DNA from: Bryobacterales bacterium
Lineage (GTDB): Bacteria; Acidobacteriota; Terriglobia; Bryobacterales; Bryobacteraceae
Direction of reading: 5' to 3'
Assembly: GCA_947467185.1 (NCBI GenBank)
Contig: CANIHR010000005.1
Span: 1-47,304, forward strand
Length of the DNA stretch: 47,304 nt
Shown: piece by piece, positions 38,295 to 47,220 of the stretch
Layout: every line of letters begins with the position of its first letter
Position numbering within the stretch: the stretch's first letter is position 1
Program-made: the position numbers and the translations under genes
The notes under the pieces: generated by a model
Told to the model about the DNA's origin: nothing
Seen by the model: the letters and a program-made list of their open reading frames with translations, nothing else
Database searches by the model: none

Positions 38295-40280
38295 ATGCGT
38301 TCCTTTGTTTCCGTCGCTTTATCTCTGACCCTCACTTTCTCCGCGCTCGCCCAATCCGGCGCTCAAAACGGAGAGTGGCGCTACTACGGCGGGGACGCCG
38401 GCACCACTAAGTACTCGCCCCTCGACCAAATCAACGCCACGAATGCCAAAGATCTGAAGATCGTTTGGCGCTGGAAAGCGGAGAATTTCGGGAAACGTCC
38501 GGATTTTAACTGGGAAGTGACGCCGCTGATGGTCGGTGGAGTTCTCTATTTCACCGCCGGAACCCGTCGCGACGCGGTCGCGGTCGATGCGGCCACGGGC
38601 GAAACGCTCTGGATGTATCGCCTGGACGAAGGTCCCCGTGGGTCCGTTGTGGCCCGCACCGTCAACCGCGGCCTCGCCTACTGGAGTGACGGGAAGGGTG
38701 ATGAACGCATCATCCTGATCTCTCCGGGGTTCCAGATGGTGGCCCTGAACGCGAAGACCGGCCATGAAATTCCCACCTTCGGCACTAATGGTCGAATTGA
38801 TCTCACGGAAGGCCTGGATCGGGCTGTTGTAAAACCCGGAGTGATCGGGTCCAGTTCTCCCGCCATCGTGGTCGGCGACACGCTCGTCGTAGGCGCGGCT
38901 CTGCTGGCGGGCACTGCGCCCTCCAGCAAGGAAAATGTCCCCGGCTACATTCGCGGCTACGATGCCCGCACCGGAAAGAAAACGTGGACTTTCAAAACCA
39001 TTCCCCGACCCGGCGAATTCGGCAACGACACCTGGGAGAACGACTCCTGGAAGTACACGGGGAACACCGGCGCCTGGCCTCCGCTCAGCGCCGACCTGGA
39101 ACTGGGCTACGTCTATATCCCGGTCGAGATGCCAACCGGCGATTTCTACGGCGGAACTCACCTCGGCAATAATCTGTTTTCCGACAGCCTGGTTTGCCTG
39201 GATGCGAAGACGGGCAAACGGATCTGGCACTACCAGCTGGTGCACCACGACGTCTGGGACTGGGACATAACCGCGCCGCCGATTCTGGTGGATGTGACCG
39301 TGGGGGGGCGCAAGGTTAAGGCTGTCGCTCAGGTCACCAAGCAGGCACATACCTTCGTGTTTGACCGTGTAACCGGGAAGCCGCTTTGGCCCATTGATGA
39401 ACGTCCCGTACCGCAGTCGGATGTGCCCGGTGAGCGGACGTCGCCCACCCAGCCCTGGCCTTCGAAGCCTTTGCCGTTTGACCGCCAGGGGATTGGCCCG
39501 GACGATCTGATCGACTACACCCCGGCGCTGAAAGAAGAAGCCCTGAAGATTGCGTCGCGCTACAAACTCGGGCCCCTCTACACGCCACCCATCGTGGCGG
39601 ACGCTGGCGGTAAACTCGGGACGATGATGCTTCCCCACCATGTGGGCGGGGCGAACTGGCCCGGTGGTGCCGTTGATGCCGAGACGGGGATTCTCTACGT
39701 TTCGTCCGTCACCCAGCCCGATATTCTGGCGGTTTCAGTCGCCGATCCCAAACGTTCCGACATGGGCTATGTGGGAGGCCGTGGCGGGGCAGGTGGTGGA
39801 GCAGCCGCCAATGTGGAGGCGTTCGCGTCGCGTCCGGCACCAAAGGCAAACACGGGTCCGCAGGGTCTGCCTCTGGTGAAGGGACCATGGGGGCGTATCA
39901 CCGCGATTGACCTCAACTCGGGCGATCACGTCTGGACAGCAGCCAATGGCCCGACCCCGGACTACATTACCAACCATCCGGCGCTCAAGGGAATTGATGT
40001 CAGCAATGGCGGCAAGCCCGCCCGGTCGTTGCTCATGGTGACCAAGACTCTTCTTGTGGCACCGGAAGGCAATAACCTTTGGGTTCCTGTTGCGGGTGGC
40101 GGCGGCAATACTTTCCGTCTTTTGGACAAGAAGACCGGCAAGGTTGTTCATGAAATGCAATTGCCGGCGATGGCGACCGGTATCCCCATGACGTATATGG
40201 CGGACGGACGGCAATTCATAGTAGTCGCAGTAGGTGCCGCCGGGGTTCCTGCGGAATTGATCGCTTTGGCGTTGCCCTAA
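38295..40280 (+). CDS. Exported PQQ-dependent dehydrogenase (quinoprotein)
   Basis: This 661-residue protein has a signal peptide (SFVSVALSLTLTFSALAQ) and then an eight-bladed propeller of PQQ dehydrogenases. WRYYGGDAGTTKYSPLDQIN is the typical entry, and DKKTGKRIW-like tryptophan-docking repeats appear as DAKTGKRIWHYQLVHHDVWDWD and DARTGKKTWTFKTIP. The propeller is shortened toward glucose/polyol-type quinoproteins, with no cytochrome domain seen. It oxidises sugars or alcohols in the periplasm and feeds electrons to the respiratory chain. PQQ synthesis genes are not here. It starts 48 bp after the sulfatase on the same strand. Confidence 0.88.
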   Translation: MRSFVSVALSLTLTFSALAQSGAQNGEWRYYGGDAGTTKYSPLDQINATNAKDLKIVWRWKAENFGKRPDFNWEVTPLMVGGVLYFTAGTRRDAVAVDAATGETLWMYRLDEGPRGSVVARTVNRGLAYWSDGKGDERIILISPGFQMVALNAKTGHEIPTFGTNGRIDLTEGLDRAVVKPGVIGSSSPAIVVGDTLVVGAALLAGTAPSSKENVPGYIRGYDARTGKKTWTFKTIPRPGEFGNDTWENDSWKYTGNTGAWPPLSADLELGYVYIPVEMPTGDFYGGTHLGNNLFSDSLVCLDAKTGKRIWHYQLVHHDVWDWDITAPPILVDVTVGGRKVKAVAQVTKQAHTFVFDRVTGKPLWPIDERPVPQSDVPGERTSPTQPWPSKPLPFDRQGIGPDDLIDYTPALKEEALKIASRYKLGPLYTPPIVADAGGKLGTMMLPHHVGGANWPGGAVDAETGILYVSSVTQPDILAVSVADPKRSDMGYVGGRGGAGGGAAANVEAFASRPAPKANTGPQGLPLVKGPWGRITAIDLNSGDHVWTAANGPTPDYITNHPALKGIDVSNGGKPARSLLMVTKTLLVAPEGNNLWVPVAGGGGNTFRLLDKKTGKVVHEMQLPAMATGIPMTYMADGRQFIVVAVGAAGVPAELIALALP

Positions 40281-40284
40281 TCGA

Positions 40285-41388
40285 CTAAAGCCGGACCATT
40301 CGACCATCGCTGAGCAGGCGGAACCGGTCTGTGCGCCACTCTACGGTATTGCCGAACAGTCCCGCGCACCAGACCGCGAAGCCCAGCAGATCTCGAAAGG
40401 GGACGGCCATCAGCCCAGCCTGGCTCGCGCCAAGGGCCCCCAGTGCGCTGGCTGCGGCTGCCAGCCGAATCGCCAGACCTGCGAGCGCTATCGGCCATGC
40501 CCCAAGCACTGCGGCAACCAGGCACCAGAACGTGGCGTGGGTCACGACATAGCCCAGATACCCCCCGGGTCGCGAAATCTGAATCGTTCGGGACCAGCGC
40601 ACCTGATGCCGCCAGACCTCGACCGCGCTACCGGTGCCGAGATTGGTCTCCACCACCATGCGCGCCATCTCGATACGCTTGCCCAGCGCCGAAATTCGGG
40701 CTCCCAGTTGGTAATCGTCCGCCAGATACTCGCGGATCACCTGGAAGCCGCCAATCGCATCCAGTTCCCGCCGCCGGAAGGCCATCGTAGAACCCAGTGC
40801 GAAACCGGTGCTCGAAAGCAGCCGCGCTACCAGCACCGAAGGCGCAAATTCGGTCCCGATTCCAAGCGCCTCAGCGGACGCCGGCAGCGATTCTCCGCGC
40901 CCCCGATAGAGACACGTCACCAGTCCGACGGCCTCATCCTCCAGATACCCCAGAACATGCTTGAGATACCCGGACGGAACCGTGATATCGCCGTCATTCA
41001 CCAGCAGGACCTGATGCCTTGCCTCGCGTGCCAGAATCTCGAGCGAACCGGCCTTCCGGTTCGGCGCTTCGTTCGCTGTCTGCAGAACCCGGATCGGAAT
41101 GTGCGGGAATTCCCGCTGCAGGCGCTCAATGTCTGCCACCGCAGGATCCGCCAAATCCGCCACACCAAACAGGAGCTCAAATTCGGGATAATCCTGCGCG
41201 GCATGTGACCGGATCGCCTCGTAGAAACCCAGATCGCGCCCGCGGACGGGCTTCAGAATCGACACCGGGGGCTGGTAGGATGTCACCGGCCCCTTGCGGC
41301 TGCGAAAACGGGCTGCTCCGGCAATCGCCAGCAGGTTGTAAGCCGCCCCGCATGCTACCAAAACCTCTGCTGGCAACACGGTGTTCAT
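40285..41388 (-). CDS. hpnI: Hopanoid glycosyltransferase HpnI
   Basis: The 367-residue protein begins with a membrane helix (VLPAEVLVACGAAYNLLAIAG) and has a GT2/GT21-like (ceramide-glucosyltransferase-like) domain. It contains VSILKPVRGRDLGFYEAI, LLVNDGDITVPSGYL with the DxD motif, and RHQVRWSRT, a variant of the (Q/R)xxRW motif. Two or three C-terminal membrane helices follow. HpnI attaches an N-acetylglucosamine unit to bacteriohopanetetrol. The ATG at 41388 overlaps the preceding SMR gene by 4 bp. The deacetylase HpnK that normally acts next is not in the window. Confidence 0.85.
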   Translation of the reverse strand: MNTVLPAEVLVACGAAYNLLAIAGAARFRSRKGPVTSYQPPVSILKPVRGRDLGFYEAIRSHAAQDYPEFELLFGVADLADPAVADIERLQREFPHIPIRVLQTANEAPNRKAGSLEILAREARHQVLLVNDGDITVPSGYLKHVLGYLEDEAVGLVTCLYRGRGESLPASAEALGIGTEFAPSVLVARLLSSTGFALGSTMAFRRRELDAIGGFQVIREYLADDYQLGARISALGKRIEMARMVVETNLGTGSAVEVWRHQVRWSRTIQISRPGGYLGYVVTHATFWCLVAAVLGAWPIALAGLAIRLAAAASALGALGASQAGLMAVPFRDLLGFAVWCAGLFGNTVEWRTDRFRLLSDGRMVRL

Positions 41389-41747
41389 TGGGATATGAAT
41401 ACAACTCCGGCGGCGATCAACAGCGCCCCGGTCCATCGCTGCCAGTCCACTTTTTCCTTCAGCAAAACCCTCGCCAGAATGGTTTCCGGGATGAAAGTTG
41501 CCGCCGACATCGGTACCGCAAAGCTCATGGGCGCAATCGCAACCAGCTTGATGAAGGAGAAGAAGGAAACCGCCATTGAGAGCGTGGAGATGATGACGTA
41601 GCGGTTCTGCACCAGCAACGCCAGCGCGCGGCCAATGGCACCCGGGCGGAAGTCGCTGATCTCGCCGTGGTGCTTCATTCCCATGGACCGGAATACGTCG
41701 CCCGCCGTCGTCGCCGCCACCAGCAGAAACACCAGAAACCACTTCAT
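41385..41747 (-). CDS. Four-helix SMR/EamA-type membrane protein 2 of the hopanoid block
   Basis: The 120-residue protein has four membrane helices. It starts KWFLVFLLVAATTAGDVFRSMGMKHHG, includes IISTLSMAVSFFSFIKLVAIAPMSFAVPMSAATFIPETILA, and ends WQRWTGALLIAAGVVFISQ. The ALV-P and LKEKVDWQRWTG segments follow the EamA/SMR pattern. The small size and pairing with a second such gene resemble ArnE/ArnF, the proposed flippase of undecaprenyl-phosphate-aminoarabinose. Start and stop both overlap the neighbours (ATGA). Confidence 0.75.
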   Translation of the reverse strand: MKWFLVFLLVAATTAGDVFRSMGMKHHGEISDFRPGAIGRALALLVQNRYVIISTLSMAVSFFSFIKLVAIAPMSFAVPMSAATFIPETILARVLLKEKVDWQRWTGALLIAAGVVFISQ

Positions 41748-42160
41748 TGCGACTTTGCCTCCGCGGAGGTTGGGTCGGTGCGGCTCACCAGCATGACGCC
41801 CAGCGTAATCAGCCCGATCCCCGTCCACCGGTAAACCGAAATCTCTTCACCCAAAATGAAGCGTCCGGAAAACGCCGTCAGCACGTAGCCGATGGCGGTC
41901 ACCGGCATCACGTAACTCAGATCTGCCCAGCTCAGCAGTGCCATGTGGCTCAACGTCCACACAATCAGCAGGGCCACGCCCGCCGCCACATAGGGATGAA
42001 ACAGCGCACCGATCAGAGCGAGCGGCGTATTGCCGGGGTCGCCCAGTTTCTGCATGCCGTGGGTGAGAAGAGAATTGCCAGCCACGTTGCTCACCACGAC
42101 TATCGCGGTGAACAACCGTGTGCGCAAGCGGAGGTCTTTGTCTCGGCTAGTCGCCGGCAT
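41744..42160 (-). CDS. Four-helix SMR/EamA-type membrane protein 1 of the hopanoid block
   Basis: The 138-residue protein has four membrane helices: LFTAIVVVSNVAGNSLL, YVAAGVALLIVWTLSHMALLSWADLSYVMPVTAIGYVLTAFSGRF and GIGLITLGVMLVSRT. The motif ILGEEISVYRWTG is EamA-like. The ATG at 42160 lies inside the end of hpnJ (14-bp overlap), and the stop overlaps the next gene (ATGA). It probably pairs with the second SMR-type protein. Confidence 0.75.
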   Translation of the reverse strand: MPATSRDKDLRLRTRLFTAIVVVSNVAGNSLLTHGMQKLGDPGNTPLALIGALFHPYVAAGVALLIVWTLSHMALLSWADLSYVMPVTAIGYVLTAFSGRFILGEEISVYRWTGIGLITLGVMLVSRTDPTSAEAKSQ

Positions 42161-43607
42161 CTGCGGAGGCGGCGTGCTGCTGCCGCTGTTCAGCGATGAA
42201 TTTGCGGCGGCGGGACCGCAACGCCATGTATTCCTTCGCTTCCTTCGTGAGGCGTTTGCGCTCATGGGAGTTGAAGATGACCTTGCTGATCATGCGCCAG
42301 ACCACTTTAGGCCGGAAGTAGTATTCGCTGTAGAAGCGCTCCACCCAGTCCATAAGTTCGGCTTCGTCCAGGTTCTCGTAGACCACTTTAGGCAACTGAT
42401 TGCCTTTGGCGTCTACAATGCTGCCGACCGAAATCAGATCATTCTTCTGGGCGTAGGTATAAAACTCGGTACCGGGGTAAGGGTGGGCAATCGAAACCTG
42501 AATGGTTTCGTTGTCCAGCTTCTTCGCGAAATCAATCGTCTTGCGAATACTCTCCGCAGTCTCACCGGGCAGGCCCACGATGAAGTCGCCGTGAATTACC
42601 AGGCCCAGCTTCTTGCAGTTCGCCGTGAAGCGCTCGGCCATGTCGATGGTCGCGCCCTTCTTGATGTTCTTCAGAATCTGCGGATCGCCCGACTCATAAC
42701 CCACGATGAGCAGGCGGCACCCGGCTTCCTTCATCGCCTTCAGGGTGTCGTAATCGGTGGTAACGCGTGACGTGCAGCTCCACGTGAAGTTCAGGTGCTT
42801 CAGCTTCGAGCAGAGTTCAATTGTGCGCTCTTTCCGGTAGTTGAAGGTATCGTCGTCGAAGAAGATTTCCTTCACTTCCGGGAAGTTCTCGATGGCCCAC
42901 TTCACTTCGGCGACGATGTCGTCACTGGAACGCAGACGCCAGCGGTGACCGGAGTGCGTTTGCGGCCACAGGCAGAACGTACACATGGCAGGGCAGCCCC
43001 GCGACGTGTACATCGAGATAAACGGATTCAGCAGGAATGGAACGTTGTAATTGGTAACGTCCAGATCGCGCTTATAGGTCTTGGAAACCCACGGAAGCTC
43101 ATCCAGATTTTCGATCATGGGCGCTTCGGGGTTATTGACGATCTGGCCGTCCTTGCGGAAACTGGCGCCGGGAATCTCTTCCAGCGGGGTGCCGTTCGCG
43201 TAGGCCACAATCTGATGGTCGAATTCGCGGCGAATGATGAAATCGATGGCGTCGCTCGCGTTCAGCGACTTTTCTGGTTCCACGGTTACGGGCGGTCCCA
43301 CGAAGCAAACTTGCAGCTTCGGATTCGCCGCCTTCATCATCGTGGCGATCTTGCAATCGACGTCAAAACCGGGCGTCGACGTAAACAGCACCAGAAGTTC
43401 GAATTCCTTGCCCATCTCGACCGTTTGTTCAATCGAGATCTTATGGGGCGGCGCGTCGACAACCTTGCTGTCGGGCAGCATGCCGGCCGGATAGCAAAGC
43501 CACACGGGATACCAGTAGGACTCGATTTCGCGAGAGGCAGGCCAGCGTGAACTCGCACCACCGTCGAAGCCCTCAAAGGAGGGTGGGTTCAGGAACAGTG
43601 TTCTCAT
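42147..43607 (-). CDS. hpnJ: Hopanoid-associated radical SAM protein HpnJ
   Basis: This 486-residue protein opens with MRTLFLNPPSFEGFDGGAS, the typical HpnJ start, followed by a cobalamin-binding-like domain. The radical SAM motif RGCPAMCTFC has Cys205, Cys209 and Cys212 (CX3CX2C). A TIM-barrel domain includes IVGYESGDPQILKNIKKG and HGDFIVGLPGETAESIRKT. HpnJ converts the sugar-bearing hopanoid head group into the cyclitol ether. It is upstream of the two SMR-type genes and hpnI, all overlapping, so the four genes are probably translated together. Confidence 0.9.
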   Translation of the reverse strand: MRTLFLNPPSFEGFDGGASSRWPASREIESYWYPVWLCYPAGMLPDSKVVDAPPHKISIEQTVEMGKEFELLVLFTSTPGFDVDCKIATMMKAANPKLQVCFVGPPVTVEPEKSLNASDAIDFIIRREFDHQIVAYANGTPLEEIPGASFRKDGQIVNNPEAPMIENLDELPWVSKTYKRDLDVTNYNVPFLLNPFISMYTSRGCPAMCTFCLWPQTHSGHRWRLRSSDDIVAEVKWAIENFPEVKEIFFDDDTFNYRKERTIELCSKLKHLNFTWSCTSRVTTDYDTLKAMKEAGCRLLIVGYESGDPQILKNIKKGATIDMAERFTANCKKLGLVIHGDFIVGLPGETAESIRKTIDFAKKLDNETIQVSIAHPYPGTEFYTYAQKNDLISVGSIVDAKGNQLPKVVYENLDEAELMDWVERFYSEYYFRPKVVWRMISKVIFNSHERKRLTKEAKEYMALRSRRRKFIAEQRQQHAASADAGD

Positions 43608-43639
43608 TCGGTACTTCTATTGTAGGGTAAGGGTTCCCA

Positions 43640-44623
43640 TTAAGAATGTGCCATGATTGGCCTCGGGCGATAAAGCTCCGCCAGCAACTTCAGCTCTTCG
43701 GCATCCAGTTTCATGTCCAGTGCGGCCACTGCATCGGAAATATGCTGTGGTTTGGTCGCTCCGATGATCGGCGAATTGACATTGGCCTGTTGCAGAACCC
43801 AGGCGAGCGCGACCTTCACATTGCTGGTTCCCCGCCGTTCCGCCACTTCTGTGATCCGTTCCACAATTGTGAAATCCTGGGGCGTGAAAAAGTAGCTGCG
43901 TGACAATTCGTCGCTCTGTGCCCGGAGCGTTTCTCCGGACTGTTCACGGTTCCGGTTCCCGGCCACAAAGCCTCTGGCCAGGGGGCTGAATGGAATCACG
44001 CCGATGCCTTCCGCCTGGCACAGCGGCAGCATCTCTCGTTCCTCTTCCCGATAAAGCAGGTTGTAGCAATTTTGCATTGATACAAAGCGCGCCAGTCCGA
44101 ACTTCTCCGACGTCGCCAGCATCTTCATGAACTGCCACGCATACATTGCGGATGCCCCGATATAAAGCGCTTTGCCCGCTTTCACCACGTCGTTCAACGC
44201 CGAAAGCGTTTCCTCAATCGGCGTTTCGTAGTCGAAGCGGTGAATCTGGTACAAGTCGACGTAGTCTGTCTTCAGGCGCTTCAGGCTGGCGTCAATCGAG
44301 TGCATAATGTGCTTCCTCGACAAGCCACGATCATTGGGATCAGTACCCATAGGATTGAATACTTTGGTGGCAAGTACCACCTTGTCCCGCCCGGATGCAA
44401 ACTCTTTAACGGCATGCCCGAGGATCTCCTCGCTGCGGCCCAGAGAATACATGTCTGCCGTATCGAAGAAGTTGATGCCTGCTTCCAGCGCCTGCCGGAT
44501 CAGGGGCAGCGCTTCGTGTTCTTCCATCACCCAGGGACGCCACTGCTTTGAGCCATAGGTCATCATGCCGAGACACAGGCGGGATACTTTGAGACCAGTG
44601 TTACCGAGACGTGTATATTCCAT
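43640..44623 (-). CDS. Aldo/keto reductase
   Basis: This 327-residue protein has the AKR (beta/alpha)8 pattern with the catalytic tetrad. Asp and Tyr lie in FFDTADMYSLG, Lys in VLATKVFNP, and His in DLYQIHRFD. LGNTGLKVSRLCLGMMTYG at the start and SPIIGATKPQHI near the end are typical of the AKR11/YajO-like group. It reduces carbonyls with NADPH. The start at 44623 gives the canonical MEYTRLGNTG beginning. It precedes hpnJ by 32 bp on the same strand; a role in hopanoid chemistry is possible but unproven. Confidence 0.88.
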   Translation of the reverse strand: MEYTRLGNTGLKVSRLCLGMMTYGSKQWRPWVMEEHEALPLIRQALEAGINFFDTADMYSLGRSEEILGHAVKEFASGRDKVVLATKVFNPMGTDPNDRGLSRKHIMHSIDASLKRLKTDYVDLYQIHRFDYETPIEETLSALNDVVKAGKALYIGASAMYAWQFMKMLATSEKFGLARFVSMQNCYNLLYREEEREMLPLCQAEGIGVIPFSPLARGFVAGNRNREQSGETLRAQSDELSRSYFFTPQDFTIVERITEVAERRGTSNVKVALAWVLQQANVNSPIIGATKPQHISDAVAALDMKLDAEELKLLAELYRPRPIMAHS

Positions 44624-44684
44624 AGCTGCTTTGAGTTTATCGGGTTCATCACGCCGCAATCTTCATAGCGCAAAATGGAGTTTC

Positions 44685-46100
44685 ATGCTTATGCGCCAAA
44701 TCCTTCTTGCCATCCTTTTCGCCGCCGGTCTTGCCGCTCAGGCGCAGGACCCCTTTGTGGAAAAACCGTACCTGCAATTGGGCGACAATCCCGCGCTTGC
44801 TGCTCGTGAGAGTCTGGTCCTGATGTGGCACGCCGCCGATGATTCGGCGAAGTGGAGCGTGGAACTGCGAGCCGCGAAGTCGAAACTCTGGCGGAAGGCT
44901 GGTATCCCCGCCGCCCAATTGGTCACGGCTGTGGGCATCGAAAAGCACAAAGTGTTTAGGACGGCGCTGACCGATCTCGCACCGGGCGAAGAGTTCTTCT
45001 ACCGCGTCTACCGCAATGGCAGCGTGGCGTTCGAATCGACAGGGAAGGCTCGGAAATCGGCAACGCAACCTGTCCGCTTTGCCCTCTTCGGCGATTGCGG
45101 TGCGAACACCCAGGGCCAGCGCGGCGTCGCCAACCAGGTCTTCCGCGCACGGCCGGATTTCATCTTTATCCCCGGCGACATCGTCTACAACGCGGGCCGC
45201 ATCTCCGAATACCGCGACAAGTTCTACCCCATCTACAACGCCGAATCGGCCAGCCAGGAACTGGGCGCACCCCTGCTTCGCTCCATCCCGTTCATCGCCG
45301 CTCCAGGAAACCACGATTCGGCGCTCGGCAACTTCCAGCGCTTCCCCGACGCCCTTGCCTACTTCCTCTACTGGGACCAGCCGCTGAATGGCCCCATCCC
45401 GACCGGGGCTTCCTCCACGACCCATATCCTGACCGGTGAAGAGCCCCGAAGTTCTTTCCTCTCGGGTGCAGCGCAACGTTACCCGACGATGGCGAACTTC
45501 TCGTTCGATTACGGCAACGCCCACTGGACCGTCCTCGACTCGAACGTGTACATGGACTGGACGAACCCCGCGCTGGTCGAATGGGTCCGCAAGGATCTTG
45601 CCGCCGCGAAGAACGCGACCTGGCGCTTCGTGGCCTTTCACCACCCCGGCTTCAACTCGTCAAAGTCACATTTCACCGACCAGTGGATGCGGCTTTTGGC
45701 TCCGGTTTTCGAAGAGGCGAAGGTGGATGTCGTCTTCGCGGGCCACGTCCACAACTACCAGCGCAGCTTCCCTTTGACCTTCGCCCCGAAGCCCCGCCCG
45801 GACGGGAAGAAGCTTGGCCCGAAGGGTGAGGCCGACGGCGACTGGAAGCTCGATAAGAACTTCGCCGACGGAGCCGCGAAGCCGCCCGCCGGCGTGATAT
45901 ACATTGTCAGCGGAGCCGGAGGAGCCGGACTCTACGATTCCGCGCAGATGAAGGAACCCAACACCTGGCAGACCTTCACGGACAAGTTCATCTCTGACGA
46001 ACACTCCTTCACGCAGGTGGATATCAACGGCAAGACGCTGGAGCTAAAACAGATCACCTCCACTGGCAAAACTGTGGACGCCTTCCGCATTGCTAAGTAG
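44685..46100 (+). CDS. Exported metallophosphatase (purple-acid-phosphatase-like)
   Basis: This protein of about 471 residues has a signal peptide (MRQILLAILFAAGLAAQAQ). A beta-sandwich N-terminal domain resembles fibronectin type III, and a calcineurin-like phosphoesterase domain follows. The metal motifs are FALFGDCG, FIFIPGDIVYN, AAPGNHDSA, FVAFHHPGFNS and FAGHVHNYQR. It should hydrolyse phosphate esters outside the cytoplasm. The ATG at 44685 has GGAG 4 bases ahead; a second ATG at 44691 is equally possible. It diverges from the aldo/keto reductase. Confidence 0.9.
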   Translation: MLMRQILLAILFAAGLAAQAQDPFVEKPYLQLGDNPALAARESLVLMWHAADDSAKWSVELRAAKSKLWRKAGIPAAQLVTAVGIEKHKVFRTALTDLAPGEEFFYRVYRNGSVAFESTGKARKSATQPVRFALFGDCGANTQGQRGVANQVFRARPDFIFIPGDIVYNAGRISEYRDKFYPIYNAESASQELGAPLLRSIPFIAAPGNHDSALGNFQRFPDALAYFLYWDQPLNGPIPTGASSTTHILTGEEPRSSFLSGAAQRYPTMANFSFDYGNAHWTVLDSNVYMDWTNPALVEWVRKDLAAAKNATWRFVAFHHPGFNSSKSHFTDQWMRLLAPVFEEAKVDVVFAGHVHNYQRSFPLTFAPKPRPDGKKLGPKGEADGDWKLDKNFADGAAKPPAGVIYIVSGAGGAGLYDSAQMKEPNTWQTFTDKFISDEHSFTQVDINGKTLELKQITSTGKTVDAFRIAK

Positions 46101-46112
46101 CTAGTGTTCAAC

Positions 46113-46152
46113 GAAAAAAAGGCCCGCCAGACGAATCGTCCGGCGGGTCTTC
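46113..46152. terminator. Bidirectional terminator between the metallophosphatase and the oxidoreductase beta subunit
   Basis: GGCCCGCC plus GACG pairs with CGTC plus GGCGGGTC around an AAT loop, with one A-C mismatch. On the minus strand the stem is followed by seven T residues (AAAAAAA at 46114-46120). On the plus strand it is followed by TCTTCTT. It therefore ends the minus-strand oxidoreductase transcript well and the plus-strand one less strongly. Confidence 0.85.
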
Positions 46153-46170
46153 TTGTTGCAGCAGTGGTTG

Positions 46171-47220
46171 TTAGACGAACTTGGCCATCAGGCTCTCAAG
46201 AGCCGCTGAACCCGGGCAAAGCTTCTCAAACGGCACATCCACGATCGCCTGTTCCGGGGAACCAGCCATCTCGTGCATATCCGGCACACCTTCATCCGCG
46301 AACAGAATTCCGGTCACAATCTGGCCGGGATGTTCACGAAGGTACGCCATCGCAGCAGCGCGGTCCGTCACATCGTAGTTGTCCGGAACGCGGGTGAACT
46401 GCACCGAACTGCCGTCGTGCATCCGAATCGTGGTCGAACCACTCGGCCCGATATTCGCCACAATTTCCGTGGCGGGCGGAACGTAATCGGACTCCGTCGC
46501 CGCGTGAGTCGCGCCGCGCGAGTACTTGTAGCTCTTGGTGGAACCTTCGTGGTCGTTAAACGTCACACAGGGTGAAATCACATCCACCAGGGCAAAGCCA
46601 CGATGAGCAATCGCCGCCTTCAGGATCGGCACCAGTTGCGCCTTGTCGCCCGAGAAACTGCGGGCCACAAACGTCGCGCCGATGCTGAGCGCCAGCTGAA
46701 TCGGGTCGATGGGCGACATCTTGTTCGCCTCGCCCTTCTTGCTCTTCGAACCGACGTCGGTGGAAGCGGAGAACTGGCCCTTCGTCAGACCATAGACACC
46801 GTTGTTCTCAATCACGTACAGCATGTTGAGATTGCGGCGGATGGCATGGCACAGGTGCCCGAGGCCGATCGACAGCGAATCGCCATCGCCCGAAACACCG
46901 ACGTAAGTCAGCTCCCGGTTTGCGGCATTCGCACCTGTCGCAATGGCGGGCATGCGTCCGTGCGCCGAGTTGAACCCGTGCGCGCCGTTCACAAAATAGG
47001 TTGGGGTCTTCGACGAGCAGCCGATACCGCTGAGCTTGGCCAAGCGATGCGGCGGCGTCGCCAGTTCCCACAGCGCCTTCACAATGGCGGCGGTAATCGA
47101 GTCGTGGCCGCAACCGGCGCACAGCGTCGACATCTGCCCTTCGTAGTCACGAATCGTCAGACCCAGCGCGTTCTTCGCGAGACTCGGGTGCGCAACAAGC
47201 GGTTTAACGATAGATGGCAT
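46171..47220 (-). CDS. 2-oxoacid:ferredoxin oxidoreductase, beta subunit
   Basis: This 349-residue protein binds thiamine diphosphate. It has SGDGDSLSIGLGHLCHAIRRN, then YVIENNGVYGLTKGQ, the GDG...NN motif. The Fe-S cysteines are Cys34 and Cys37 (CAGCGH), Cys68 (GIGCSS) and one in DVISPCVTFND. It converts 2-oxoglutarate or pyruvate to the acyl-CoA with ferredoxin as electron carrier. The pattern fits the KorB/PorB group. GGAGG is 6 bases before the ATG at 47220. It overlaps the upstream alpha subunit by 17 bp. Confidence 0.92.
   Translation of the reverse strand: MPSIVKPLVAHPSLAKNALGLTIRDYEGQMSTLCAGCGHDSITAAIVKALWELATPPHRLAKLSGIGCSSKTPTYFVNGAHGFNSAHGRMPAIATGANAANRELTYVGVSGDGDSLSIGLGHLCHAIRRNLNMLYVIENNGVYGLTKGQFSASTDVGSKSKKGEANKMSPIDPIQLALSIGATFVARSFSGDKAQLVPILKAAIAHRGFALVDVISPCVTFNDHEGSTKSYKYSRGATHAATESDYVPPATEIVANIGPSGSTTIRMHDGSSVQFTRVPDNYDVTDRAAAMAYLREHPGQIVTGILFADEGVPDMHEMAGSPEQAIVDVPFEKLCPGSAALESLMAKFV

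Noticed and set aside
41389-41742. N-terminal extension of the hpnI frame up to 41742
   Set aside because: The extension is an out-of-frame reading of the SMR-type gene; the ATG at 41388 gives the normal HpnI start with a membrane helix.
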